The translations under genes and the position numbers were made by a program. From Siphonodentalium dalli (lineage: Eukaryota; Mollusca; Scaphopoda; Gadilida; Siphonodentaliidae): 64,000 bases of DNA. The stretch is taken from NCBI GenBank assembly GCA_032622095.1, contig CP136061.1, forward strand, positions 130,770,754-130,834,753, written 5' to 3'. Positions 44,723 through 56,580 of this stretch are shown piece after piece. Each line of letters begins with the position of its first letter. The stretch's first letter is position 1. Below the pieces are notes generated by a model. That model made no database searches and had not been told where the DNA came from. It worked only from the letters and a program-made list of their open reading frames with translations.

Positions 44723-45318
44723 AGAAAAATCTACCCTTATTTTGTTCTTTCATATAGTCTTATTTCGCGGCCACTGCCAAATCTGAATTCAAGACACTAT
44801 CATTATCTATATGATGCGGATATCTGAACATATGTTATATGTCTGAAAACTATTGAAAAACGATCAAGATTACTATTCGGACGTGTTGCAGCAACATCGC
44901 AACAAAATTTTGTTTGAATATGCTTGTGCTCTTTAATTTTCCATACAGATAAGAAATGTTTTGATATGCCATTACCAATTTTATTACCACCACTATGCCT
45001 CATCATACCTGCTTAAGTTGTAAAAGAGTATAATCTTGACTAATTTACCACGTCATGATATTCAGTAGCAAAATTTGTTTAGATTTTGTCATATTTGTTT
45101 GTTATGTATATATAGTGTATTGTATTGGAAATAAATACATTCTATATCATAAGCTAAATCAGCAAGACCAACCAACATCATACATGTATCATGAATCCAT
45201 GATAGAATGGCGAACTGAGATCCAGACGCACGTTTTGCATAAAGTTCATGGTAATTAAAATGGATGTTCCCAAAAATAAATTCACTCAGTTCTCAGTCAA
45301 AATATGATTTAGATTTAC

Positions 45319-45461
45319 CTGTGATCAGGAACGCCAGTTAGAAACACGGACATCACCATAAAAATTCCGACGGTAATACCCGGAAGGCTAACGAGGAGAT
45401 AAATTCGCCTCTGGTATCTCCCAAAAGCTCCAATCTCGTTCAAAATATCATCAAACTTCAT
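45319..45461 (-). CDS. SLC22-type transporter, proximal first exon
   Basis: This exon encodes MKFDDILNEIGAFGRYQ, TM1 (IYLLVSLPGITVGIFMVMS) and ends ...VPDH plus 2 nt of Arg, at CACAG|GTAAAT. The MxFDDILxxxGxFGRYQ start and the PDHR/C end of TM1 are characteristic of SLC22 proteins. The ATG has A at -3 and is the only in-frame start near. It joins in phase with exon 2 at 12613-12394 across a 32.7 kb intron. With exons 2-4 it gives 207 residues. Which SLC22 subfamily (OCT, OCTN or OAT) cannot be told from this part. Confidence 0.92.
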
Positions 45462-46218
45462 GATTGCTGGAGAAATTACGACAGCTATAGCATGGCACTA
45501 TTTGCGACCATACCAAATCGTTTGTGAGGTCTCTTCGAAATTCGCTTACACCTTAAGCTATACCACATGCGCGTGCAAACACTTATCCCAAAATCAACAT
45601 AGCTGAGTTCGGAGGATAAGATCAGGAAAGTTCAACAAGTGCATGTCGTTGCTGATAATTCGGTGTTTGTGACATTTGTAGGAGAGATAATGAAAGGCGA
45701 TCAGACATCATCATCATATCATCTCAATATATAACTATGATTCCCACGCTCCTTCCATTGGTGGAAAGCACGAAGACCCACGAACTTTGACACGTTACTA
45801 GGACATTGAACGAAAATTATGACCGATGACCGAACTTATATGCATGCAATGAGTTAGTTCTGCTCGTCAATGTGTCAAGGCAGTTGGATAATTGCTCGTC
45901 ATTAAATTAATTAATATTCCAAACTCTACCATAATGATAACTACGTCCGGTATCATTGCGGCATGCCGGAGCATTCGTCGAAGACTCGAGGCAGTACGTG
46001 CGTTCAATAATTAGCATATACATCGGCATTGGCCTATATAGACTATATATTATAGAAGCTCAACTCTTTGACCAAATGCAATCTCAATTTTTTCACCATG
46101 TCCAGGTCTCTGTTATCGCCATCGTATCACCTTAAAGCGACGCATTTTAAAAGAACTTCTAGTAATGACATGTCCTTGTGAAATCCAACAGGGACCGCAC
46201 TTTCAAATGGTAAATCGT

Positions 46219-46278
46219 CACTCTTTGTCGAAGACGTTCGGCCAGGGCCAGGTGACCGAAAGTCTTCGACAAAGAGTG
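46219..46278. repeat. 60-bp hairpin
   Basis: CACTCTTTGTCGAAGAC is answered by GTCTTCGACAAAGAGTG around CGTTCGGCCAGGGCCAGGTG. Arms of 17 bp are perfect, with weaker pairing inward. Possibly a very short MITE, upstream of the proximal first exon. Confidence 0.8.
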
Positions 46279-46778
46279 TCAATTTTCTAATGTATTTTAA
46301 ATTCGTGTGAGAGGGGCCAATTAAGTTGAAATAACTTGCAAATATCTTGCCATCACGATATGCCGATATATTTTTAAGATGATCTATCTCTTTGTAAACA
46401 TGTGCTATATATAGTTACCTGGGTATAAAATATTAGCTATCAACCAAAGAGTCCTGTTCGGAAATGCTTCTATCGACTAATATTGATTATATTTCGAATT
46501 ATTTCTTGTCTAAAAACGTGTGGTTATTTAGCTAACTAACAATAGTGGTTACTGTTAACAGAGGCCAGAAAATTTTATTGTGTAATTTTGTCACAAATAA
46601 ACGTTAATTAGACTCATTAATCATTATCGCTTATAACTATGGAATAAAACAATAGAAACAATCAATCTGCGACAGTTGACGTTCGGAACATAGATATGGG
46701 AACAGCCTAATGATATTATCGCTATGTGGTATCGCCTGAATGGTCTGTTCCAAAGATAGAACAATAAAAGTGTCCCAT

Positions 46779-47167
46779 TTAAAGACATATTATGGACTTG
46801 TTCGGTTGCGTGAAACTGATAAATTAGTACTATTAGTACTCAGGCGCTATGTCGACTGGGGGAATGTAGCATCCTACTAACATCGCCCAAAATCTAAAAT
46901 AAATCGACCATACATATAACTCCATAGAAAACACCGTCGGAACCACGCTCAATTGTAAATATTTACATCTCCATTCGGGACGCAACAATCGGCAATAAAC
47001 TAACGCAACTGATTTCGCCATCGACAGTCATTGCATTTAATAAATATATAAGACTGACGGTGTGTGTTGTAAATTTGGATTAATATTCATAAAGATAACT
47101 ACTTTGAACACGATTATTCTCCATTTCTATTTAGTCACACAACCGGAGTGTTTCACATCACTTTAAT
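46779..47167. repeat. Dispersed repeat, copy 2 (see 4921-5291)
   Basis: Same orientation and nearly full-length match to the copy at 4921-5291. It sits 250 bp downstream, on the minus strand, of the distal first exon of the SLC22-type gene. Confidence 0.75.
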
Positions 47168-47416
47168 CATCTCATTTCATAATAAAATATTCGAAATAAA
47201 ATCAATATTAATCGATAGAAGCGTTTCCGGACCTGGATCTGCAATTCATATTTATTATTTTATACCCACGCAACTATTTCAAATTTGTTATTTAAAGAGA
47301 TAACCGATCATTAAACCTGTTTTTCTCGAGCTTGGTGACACAAATGTTTTGTTTACAAACTCGAATTCCTGGTAGTCCCGTTTTCCCGAAAGTGGGATCT
47401 ATACGGGGTATCTTAC

Positions 47417-47559
47417 CTATGTTCTGGAGTTCCTGATATGAAGACAGATATTGTCATATAAATTCCACACGTTATGGCCGGCAGGCTTGCTAAAGCATAA
47501 ACGCGTTGCTGAAATCGGCCGAACGACCCTATCTCGTCCAAAATATCATCGAACTTCAT
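47417..47559 (-). CDS. SLC22-type transporter, distal first exon copy
   Basis: Same length (143 nt) and phase as the exon at 45319-45461: MKFDDILDEIGSFGRFQ, a TM1 segment and ...TPEH plus 2 nt of Arg, donor CATAG|GTAAGA. The proteins match at 32 of 48 positions, with changes mostly conservative, so it looks under selection rather than decayed. No other SLC22 exon lies between the two. It could be an alternative first exon spliced to the exon at 12613, or the remnant of a tandem duplication. The ATG has A at -3. Confidence 0.88.
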
Positions 47560-47569
47560 CGTGGAATTA

Positions 47570-48950
47570 TGGAAGAGTGTTGGACAAATTAGCTCACAAT
47601 GGTGTACATATGGCGTTTACAGTTACTATATCTGAGTGGCTCTCTGTGTATTGTTATGAAAATAATTCATTGCGAAATGTGTGTATTCTAAACACAAGTC
47701 ATTCCACTTATATATGTTATATTCGCGAACAGCAAACACATTAATAATAAATGACACTAAAATTAAAAGTGTTTGCATACGCGCACATCTCCTTGCCATG
47801 GTGAGACAATATAATGTGCTCGTGTATATATGGGGATATGTTCAACAAAGATGACAATAAGACATGTATAATATATTACACAAGAGCACCTCTGGCGTGA
47901 ACCCTTCGCTTCCTGTCATTCAAAGCTGCACTGTGTTTTCCACATTGTCATTTGTGTAAATACATTATATTCATATAGGCTGTTGGCAGTCGGCACAATA
48001 TTACGTGAACAATCATCGATATGCATGAACGTCTGTAAAACAACTAAATACTATCAACAGTACATGTCAAAAAAGATTAACTTTGTTCTATTTCCATTAT
48101 AAATTATTCATCAAAAATCATGATTTCGCATGTCAAAACCGACCAAGTCCAATTGGTCCAATAAAATACCAAATTCCAACCAAAATGTAAAGGTAAACAT
48201 TGGCAAAGGTCAAACCATTGAACAATAATCTGAAATATTGACAAATTTCCGACACGCCGTAACAGTATAATGCTTACTTGAAAATGGTTTCAACATGCGA
48301 AACAACACCGAGAAGTAAACGTACACTGTATGTACATTCACGATGAGAACAAAGTCAATCTACATTCCAACGTTCTTCTTGGTAATGATCGATTTGCAGA
48401 CTTTTATGATTTTTCACATCTATACCCACCGAGAAGCCTTCCATCACATCTACCTACAGTTACCCACTGAGAAAGCCTTCCGTACCTTTAAGTGACAAGT
48501 CCCCATGCAGTGATGGTAAATATAGTACACCAGCTGAAACAGCATTTATTTAGCGTTGTACGTTTATATATATAGGGACCATCGGCACCTTTGTGCGCTT
48601 CGCGCAAATTTTGATCACAGACTATATTCTGTATTGCCTCCTCGTGGGAGAGAGTGTACATGTAGAGCATGACAGTGTGTTTGATATTTACAGGTGCAAA
48701 TTATATACAATATAATAGGTACATATACAATTATTTGTATGGTCGTGCCGGCAATTCGGCAGAAATATTGTGCGTATAATAGCAACGTTAATAGTCTAGT
48801 CGTAATTCTCAGAAAAGACATTTCTAGAAGCATTTCCGCGGAAAAGTGTCAAACCAACTTTTTTACCATATTTCGAAGGTGCCGAACACGAATAGACTGC
48901 CTGTCGCCCGATATGACATGCGGAAAATGACATATATATGTATAAGCTAT
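47570..48950. other. Upstream region of the SLC22-type gene
   Basis: This lies upstream of the distal first exon and would contain its promoter. I see no clear core promoter. AT-rich sequence with a TATATATA at about 48565 and no recognisable gene or repeat. Confidence 0.35.
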
Positions 48951-48961
48951 ACTACCCAGAT

Positions 48962-49845
48962 TAGACCCCGAAGCCGCGACAAATAGTTTTCATGGCTGGC
49001 TCAACCGATTTTCGTGGCTGGTTTGCTAGCTAAGCCGGCTCAGTCACGACGTTCGTGGCTGACGAAATATGGCGGCTCAGCCGGCTGAGATGTTATCATT
49101 CAGTGTATTTTCGTTTCCGAAATGTTCATAATCCCCTGTTACCGGTTATAGACGCAGTTTTTTTTAGCGTTTGTGGTGAACCCGTAGAATTCCAGACCAC
49201 ACGTAATCTTTTGATGTTGGGCTTTTCCATTATATATGGCGAAAATTCACGAAGGACTGGCATGGATATACTATGTAGTTAAAAATTTCCCGTCTAATCG
49301 GTATAAGTAGTTACATTGGGACTTCTGTCGACTTCAGACTGCTATCATCACTGCCATCTTGCGATATATGCATGCATCATTGAATGATGAACCCGATAGT
49401 AATGATATATAATATTTCAAACTATTTTCTATTCTTATGTGTATATATATATTGACAAATGCCAGTGATGTCTGAGACTGGGTGTTGTCGATATAAACAA
49501 TTTATATTTTAACCCCTTTCAATACCGAATGGATGCGCCCATTCAGTTATATGAAAGCATGCATTGGGATAGTCTATTCCACATTAAGGGGCCAGGTGTT
49601 CTGATAATATAACAACCATGCCGTGTCCATGCGAGTATGCCAATATTAGGCAATGCGGTTTAGTTCTTTGCGATTCACAGTACAGTTGTGCTTAACATAT
49701 AAGCCCATGCACACGGCTCAGCCATTTTACAATTCCGGCGGCGGAGATTATTAAATGTGGCTGGCGTTAGAAATAATATGGCTGGCGGCGGCTTGTGGCC
49801 ATTATGGCTGGCGGCGGCGGCGTACGGTGGCGGCTTCGGGCTCTA
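48962..49845. mobile_element. hAT MITE, 884 bp, 8-bp target duplication
   Basis: Ends read TAGACCCCGAAGCCGC and, inverted, TAGAGCCCGAAGCCGC. ACCCAGAT flanks both sides (48954-48961 and 49846-49853). TAGNG ends with 8-bp duplications are diagnostic of hAT. Subterminal regions carry GGCTGGC/GCCGGCT-type short repeats in both orientations (GTGGCTGG, CGGCTCAGCCGGCT; GGCTGGCGGCGGC). No transposase, so it is mobilised in trans. Confidence 0.88.
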
Positions 49846-50039
49846 ACCCAGATCGATTACCAGAATTTGTTAATAATCGAGATTAAAGCACATTTTGACA
49901 GTTTGAACATTTTTGATTAAAACAACAAACCCAACTTTTAATTTAAAACTATTTTGTTTAAATTGAATTTTTTTATTTATTTGATTTAATGTTTTTTTTG
50001 TTTTGTTTTTTTTAAATCAATATTTTGAGAAACTAACGC

Positions 50040-50200
50040 CATTTTAACCTTCGCCAGAGTACTCCGATCCATCACACCAAATTCCATTGAAATCGGTCCA
50101 GGGGCGATCTGTTGAGACAAATTGCGAACAGACAGACATGCAAACAGACAGATCCTATACTCTTTTGTATAAACACATAAAAAAGTAAGTTCCCCCTCAT
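50040..50200. repeat. ATCGGTCCAGGGGCGATC repeat tail
   Basis: CACACCAAATTCCATTGAAA followed by a GACAGACA run and ACACATAAAAAAGTAAGTTC is a common invertebrate intergenic repeat tail. It is single-copy here but of the same style as 16130-16512. Confidence 0.6.
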
Positions 50201-51094
50201 TATAATACCCAGCAACTCCTGTTATTCATCATGTCGTTTTGAAATTTTAAACGAACTGAGAACATGGTAAATGCATCACATTGTGGGGGTTAATTATCCC
50301 GATGTTTTTCTAAACTACATTTTTTTAAACAATACTTTCAACTTTGACCCTCAACGGAATCACGTGATGAGTTGACTGGGTGATCAGTGTTTATTGATTG
50401 TCACCGGCCTTAGTATTGCGTTGTATTTTCTTGAACTTGGGCAGCTGTTAACATGTGCACTGGAAATTATGGGCATGATTTGAACCACCTCATATCTGTT
50501 CCACCGCATTCACTCGAAAGAACCCGTGTCCCGTATGGCATACCAAGCAAAGTGTTATCGCCGTGTATTTATTGAAAGCAAACAACCTCTCAAAGCAGCT
50601 AGGTCGGTATAGAAGGATGGTATTTCACCGAATGCAACAAGAAAACTCGGTTACATTTCAATAAACTGACTGTGCCCAACTTGAAGACCGCTTTCAAAGC
50701 CTGTCACACTTGTCCGTTTTCCGGATACGTTTCTGGAAATGGTTCGTTCGTTCATTTCACACATGTCCGTTTCTGTCCTATAACGGATGTGCGAAAGGGT
50801 GGGGATATCTCGTTTCAGTAAATGTTGGTGCATTTGCATGTGTTGTAAGGGTATATTGTTGATGTTCAGGGGTGTGCTGACAGTACAGTGCTATTCAGTG
50901 ATCCATAGGACAGGTTCAGATAAGCTCAACAAACAACCTCGGGTTATTTGTTGAACTTATTATCCGAATTACCAAAGATGATTATTTATCAACGCCACTT
51001 ATTGATGACTTCGGTACCCAGTATCTCCGATTTGACCATTACAGAGTTATACCAATGTCCTCCTCCATATGGCAAATGGTGACTACGGTACACG

Positions 51095-51112
51095 AAGGGG
51101 GGGGGGGGGGGG
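51095..51112. repeat. Poly-G run
   Basis: About 15 G in a row followed by TGTCTAAATTTAG. Next to it a block containing ATTTCGAATTTCCAACTTTT resembles other poly-G/C repeat loci. Confidence 0.8.
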
Positions 51113-51880
51113 TGTCTAAATTTAGTCTCGTCTCATCCATGCAACCAAATGAAAATAACTTCTGTATATATCTACTCTAATTCATGCAGAGACCTGGATA
51201 TCCCATCATCGAGTTTCAGAGATCATGCGGTTACCAGATTCATCGAACAAATGTGACAATCAGCCGTCATTCCAGTGGTGGGTCCATGTGTTACATGTAT
51301 TATTTCGAATTTCCAACTTTTGAGTATTTGCACCCCTCCCTCAGACAAGCTTGTACGAGTCCGTCCTTTACCAAAGTACGTTAAAGTGGCATGCAGGAAT
51401 AGTTCGGAAATGTTCTGAAATGATTTCCAGATTCCCTTGAAAATGTGTATATAAACACTGTCTTACCATTCGATATACTGTGGCCATAATTTTTCAACTT
51501 TTTTTATTTTTACGTCCTCTCATGAATTCAGGCATTTCTGTGCATCGTGATGACTTCTATGCTTCGGGTCATATATATAGGTGAATATATTTTCTGATAC
51601 TATACGGATAAGATCAGCGATGAAAAATTGAGATAATTCTCTTTCCTTTAAAGGCACGGGCGTTCGTTGTAGAAATATTCATATTTGTTCAAATCGCCAT
51701 CAACGGAAGGAATATTAAAATATATATAGTTTTGTTCATATGTCAATCACAATCAGCGCGTAAATAGTATAATTGTCGTCAAGCCGCACGATGTTGTACG
51801 GAAACAAGAACCTTCTCGTGTCACAGAAGTTTTGCTTCTGTTTACATAACACAGCGCAATTCTATTGGTTAATCATCACA

Positions 51881-51960
51881 TACACACACACACACACACA
51901 CCCACCCACCCTCCCTCTCACACACACACACCCTCACCCTACCCCCCCACACACACACAT
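51881..51960. repeat. (CA)n / C-rich microsatellite
   Basis: An 80-bp stretch of CA dinucleotides interspersed with CCC and CTC units (CACACACACACACACACACC, CTCACACACACAC). Confidence 0.92.
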
Positions 51961-52499
51961 ATGATATAAACGCTCTTTATTATTTCCATATCAGGAAAAC
52001 TGTAACAAATAAAGCTCTTTATGTTTACCATATCCGAATATAAACAAAAGCCAGGAAATGTAACGTTTTTTGCTTTTGTTTACACATAACAAAGGAAAAA
52101 ACATTTGACAATACCATACTGTTTATGCCATATTTCTGATTGGTATAAGAACAAGGTCTGTTTATATTTTAATATTTTTTCTGTTTGTGGCGGTTTTTGA
52201 CGGAGCTGAATATTTGAACAGCCATACCCACCGACAACGCCGCCCGTATCTTTAATATTTGGCACTCTAAGAATAACTTTTAAAAAATAAACACAGGTGT
52301 ACTATGTGGATACCAGGGAAAATGACGTCACGCAGAATTGCCATATCCGTTTAATTTGTCGAGAAACGGACCATTTTTAGTCCGAGCCAATAAATGAAAT
52401 TGCCGGAGGCGTTTTCCTGAGATATGTGAAAGGTCCAATAGTCCGACAGCCGATGCAGACCTGCGTGTTTTGGTGTATAAAGTTTTTTTCTCTGTGGTT

Positions 52500-53155
52500 T
52501 CTGTTAGACGAGACACCCCTCAACAATAATCAATCGGCTAATCGGCTGGACTTCTGTCAGCCTTGAGGAAAAACATTTTATTAGCCCCTGATTAGCCCCG
52601 AACAAAAATGACCTAAAAATAATATCGAAAAACACGTTTTTCTCTTAAATCCCTAGTTTGCTGTTGAAATCATACTACAAACTCCGGTTTCGGGCTGAAA
52701 ACGATTTCAGATACAAGAAACGTCGATTTGGTATCAACGCCGGCTAAAAAAAAATCCAAAATGCAGCGAAAAATATCGGCCGAAAGTATAGATTTTTTTT
52801 TCATATTTTTGAAAATTTCAACTAAATCCCGCTGATTGTCACCAAAACATTGAACCAGTGGGCCGAATTCTGTAGTGATAATGAGCATAGGCATATCCAA
52901 CATATATGCGATCCCCCCTCCTATCAGCCGCGAGAAAACGTTTTAAATAAAGAGAGTTGTTTTTAAATGTTTTAAATAAAGAGCGTTGTGATATGTGAAC
53001 ACTCACATTCTTCGCTGTACATATGTCGTCAGTGTCTTCTTGTCACTCACCATGTTTTTTTCAGTTCGTTCAACGGTTCAAAACGATCGGGTTAATGACG
53101 TAGGAGATAAGTAAGATTCGCGCAATTTGTTCTGAGGGTCTTGCCTTTGTGTCTG
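52500..53155. other. AT-rich region, no gene assigned
   Basis: A minus-strand frame of 77 residues (52903-52670) reads plausibly but has no known motif, no splice partners and A-runs within it. TTTTAAATAAAGAG is duplicated near 52945 and 52970. Confidence 0.3.
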
Positions 53156-53177
53156 GAGGGGGGGGGGGGGGGGGGGG
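53156..53177. repeat. Poly-G run (~20)
   Basis: A long G-run followed by TCAACAACTTTACCCCC and CCAACTGCGAATTTTCG, another poly-G/C locus. Confidence 0.9.
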
Positions 53178-53339
53178 TCAACAACTTTACCCCCTATTCT
53201 TGAAAACCTAACTTCCCAACTGCGAATTTTCGTTTGCACCCCTTGCATGTGTTGTAATTTTTCAACTGCGTGATAGGTTAGAATTGTCCGATAGTTGGAA
53301 GTTTGATGTTAATACCTCATACAGTCAGGGGCAACAATT

Positions 53340-53970
53340 GTTTCCGGTACGTCGTATCGTATGAGGGAGTGGGTATGTGGTCAAGGAGTCACAGATGCAG
53401 TTCGAATTGGACTCATGGCGCACCCCTCGCGAATCTCGGAATGAATATCGAACGAATGTTGAACGTGAACTAGAATTTAAGTACAAAAAATGGAAATGTT
53501 TTGAGTTGGAGAGCACGAATTAGGTCTATAGAAGTCTCCTGGTGCAAACAATTTTTTCTACGAATTTCTTCTGGTTTTTTTTTTCCGATTTGTTAGCCGA
53601 AATTTTCGAAGACCAGCTATGGTATTCGATATTCAAACGCATGACCCTGACATGTCTGGACTTGTAGTTTATATCATGTGCAGTTCTCATATGAGAGGGA
53701 CTATAATTATCAAATTTCAGCTCAATCGGCCCGTTAATACAGCCTGCGCTCTCTATAGCTATGTCGTGTTAGTGAAAATGGTCTGGAAAAGTGCGGCATT
53801 TCGGACGATATTTCAGTGGGAGAGCACGAATTGGACTCATTGCACACCCATCTTGCATTGAACGAAAATTTTAATTTTTTTATTTTTCGATGTCGCGAAT
53901 ATCGAACTAACTCACGCGAATATCGAATGGATATCGAACGTCGAACTAACTTCAGGCACCTCACAAATTT
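53340..53970. repeat. Duplicated GAGAGCACGAATT block
   Basis: Two copies of a block with GAGCACGAATT and a segment of ATATCGAACG words (about 53400-53520 and 53818-53945), the second inverted in part. Looks like a decayed repeat, no gene. Confidence 0.4.
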
Positions 53971-54149
53971 AGCTTTTCAGTTGATAACATATCAGTTCAG
54001 TGAACCAAACCTTGACTTTCTACTCTGTTGACATTTTGTAGACATAGCCATGATATATTACTTGTTAAGCTCCAATTACACTTGGGTTGACATATTTTGA
54101 AAATAAATATACAGAGGATATTTATCCTGACAACCAGCCCATTTATCTA

Positions 54150-54800
54150 GCATTATTCAAGATGACTTCTGGCAGCCACGTTTTATAACGAATTTCGGCT
54201 ATAATCGATAGCTCCTATCTCGAGGTCACCACGAAGATCCATATGAAGTTTGGTGACAATTGGATGGGGGATGTGGCCTGTGGTATGCCAAACGATTTAG
54301 TCAGGCAGAGTAAAATCCAAGATGGGCACTGGCAGCTATGTTTTTTTTAACGAATTTCGGAAATAATCGATGGGCTCTCATCTAGAGGTCACCCCGAAGA
54401 TCAATATTGAGTTTGGTGATAATCGGATGAGGATGTGCCGAAGGATTTAGTCATGCAAAGAGTAAAATCCAAGATGGCCACTGGCAGTCATGTTTTTCTA
54501 CAGATTTCTGAAAAAATTGATGGCTCCAATCACCATGAAGATCCAGATAAAGTTTGGTAATGATCGGATGAGGGATGTGGTCTGTAGGGTGTGCCAAAGG
54601 ATTTAGTCATGCAAAGAGTAAAATCAAAGATGGCTGCTGGTGGCCATGTTTTTCATGAAATTCGGTGAAGTTTGATGGCTTCCCATCTAGTGGTCACACA
54701 AAAGATACATATGAAATTTTGTGAGAATGGGATGTGGTCTGTAAGTTGTGCCAAAAGAATATAGTCATGCAAAGAGTAAAATCCAAGATGGCTGCCTGTA
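54150..54800. repeat. Tandem array, ~150 bp x4 (left of gap)
   Basis: Four units contain GTAAAATCCAAGATGG, CACTGGCAG.CATGTTTTT, AAGTTTGGTGA.AATCGGATGA and GGATTTAGTCATGCAAAGAG. The same unit occurs in opposite orientation right of the gap at 55830-56560. Confidence 0.85.
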
Positions 54801-55233
54801 TCCCGCACCCCCGGTATATTTGGTACTTTATTGAGTCCCCATGTTCATCAATCCTGGTCCACTGGCATTCCAAATAACCTTCAAGTCTGACCATTGCTAC
54901 TGGAGTTACAATGCAAAATATTGGTACAGAGTGAAAATTGAATATAATTCTAAGTCCAACAAGGGCCGTAACTCTGGTAACAATGAATGGACGAACCCCA
55001 TAGTCAGTGTGTATTGTTTCCACCTAAACTGGGCTACCAACATACCAAAGCACAACCAAATCTGATGATCCATGCCAGAGTTACCAGCTGAAATGTTCAA
55101 ACAAAGACAAAATTCACAAATAAGTCAAACAAGAGCTATACAAATATGATACAGTAATGCCCTAAGTAATTGACCCCTCTCACTGTGAGCTTTCCGATGA
55201 ATGGCAACAAGCCATATTTCTGACTAAATCCTG
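54800..55233. repeat. AAGGGCCGTAACTCTGG repeat
   Basis: A unit of the common intergenic type (AACAAGGGCCGTAACTCTGG, AACCAAATCTGATGATC-style wording) leading into the assembly gap. A frame on minus here is a shadow. Confidence 0.6.
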
Positions 55234-55333
55234 NNNNNNNNNNNNNNNNNNNNNNNNNNNNNNNNNNNNNNNNNNNNNNNNNNNNNNNNNNNNNNNNNNN
55301 NNNNNNNNNNNNNNNNNNNNNNNNNNNNNNNNN
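55234..55333. other. Assembly gap, 100 N
   Basis: Exactly 100 N, the usual placeholder for a gap of unknown size between contigs. The true length is unknown. Confidence 0.99.
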
Positions 55334-55717
55334 TTATGGGGTCATTCGGCAAAAAAATGTGGCAGTTGGCGGCCATCTTGGATTTCACAATTCAATCCAT
55401 TAGCATGAGCTACAGGCCATACCCATTTGTCTGATGATAATGAAATTTGTCATGGATGTTAACATTGACATGCAAATGAGAATGTGTCATTGGGGGTCAT
55501 TCAGCAAAAAAACATGGCCACCATCGGCCATCTTGGTTTTCAGTATTAAGCAAGGGCTACTCCTAGCGGCCATCTTAGATTTGAAAATTCAATCCATTGG
55601 CACGGGGTACAGGCCGTACTGTTCATCTGATCATCATAAAATTTGTCCTGAATATTAACATTGACATGTAGACCATACAGACCATATCCCTCATCAGATC
55701 ATCACCAAGCTTCAGTT

Positions 55718-55753
<36 letters not shown>

Positions 55754-56580
55754 AGCAGACATCTTGGATTTCAAATTTTCCGAATTTATTTGGGATTTTT
55801 TTCCTGAAATTTGTTAAAAAACATGGCCACCAGCGGCCGTCTTCGATTTTACCTTTAGTGTGACTAAATCCTTCGGCACACCCTACTGGCCACCTCCCTC
55901 ATCCAATCATTACCAAACTTCAAATGGATCTCCGTGGTGTCATCTAGATGGGAGCCATATATTTTTTCTAGCCAGCTTGGATTTCAAAGTTGAATGTATC
56001 GGCGCACCCTGAAGCCTGCATTTATTGGAGAAATATTTTGAACATTTACAAGCATGTTTAGGATTACCTCTAGATAGAGCTATTGCACTTGAACAATGAA
56101 AAAAAATATGGCCACCAGCTGCGACCTTGGATTTTACTTTTGGCATGACTAAAACCTTTGGCACACCCTACAGACCACAACCCTGATTAGATTGTCACCA
56201 AACTTCATATGGATCGTTTTGGAGACCACTAGATGGGCGCCATCAATTTTTTCTGAATTTGTGGTCATCTTGGATATTACTCTTTGTATGACTAAATTCT
56301 TTGGTACACCCTATGGACGACATTCCTTGTCCGATCGTCACTAAACTTCACATGAATCTTCAGGATGTCATAAAATTCTGAATTTCGTTAAAAAATATGG
56401 CCACTGGCAGCCATCTTGGATTTTACTCTTTGCATGACTAAATCCTTTAGCACACTCTACAGTCCACTTCCCTCATGCGATCATCACCAAACTTCATATT
56501 GATCTACTAGATGGGAGGTATCAAACTTTTTTTAATTTCTTTGGAAAATATGGCCATCTTGGATTTTACTTAATATACTG
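55334..56580. repeat. GCCATCTTGGATTT array, right of gap
   Basis: About eight imperfect units of GGC.GCCATCTTGGATTTTA, many with TTTGCATGACTAAATCCTTT and TCATCACCAAACTTCATAT, inverted relative to the units at 54150-54800. Includes a 32-C run at 55720-55751. The section 55440-55550 is related to 40120-40240. Confidence 0.85.
55720..55751. repeat. Poly-C run (32)
   Basis: The longest homopolymer in the window; it may be misassembled or longer in reality and can form a G-quadruplex on the minus strand. Confidence 0.95.

Noticed and set aside
47417-47559. Distal SLC22 first exon as part of a complete second gene in the window
   Set aside because: No further SLC22 exons occur between 47.4 and 45.5 kb, and the only downstream exons found form a single set.
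51773-51964. 63-residue frame ending in a Thr-His-Pro run
   Set aside because: It is a read-through of the CA microsatellite.
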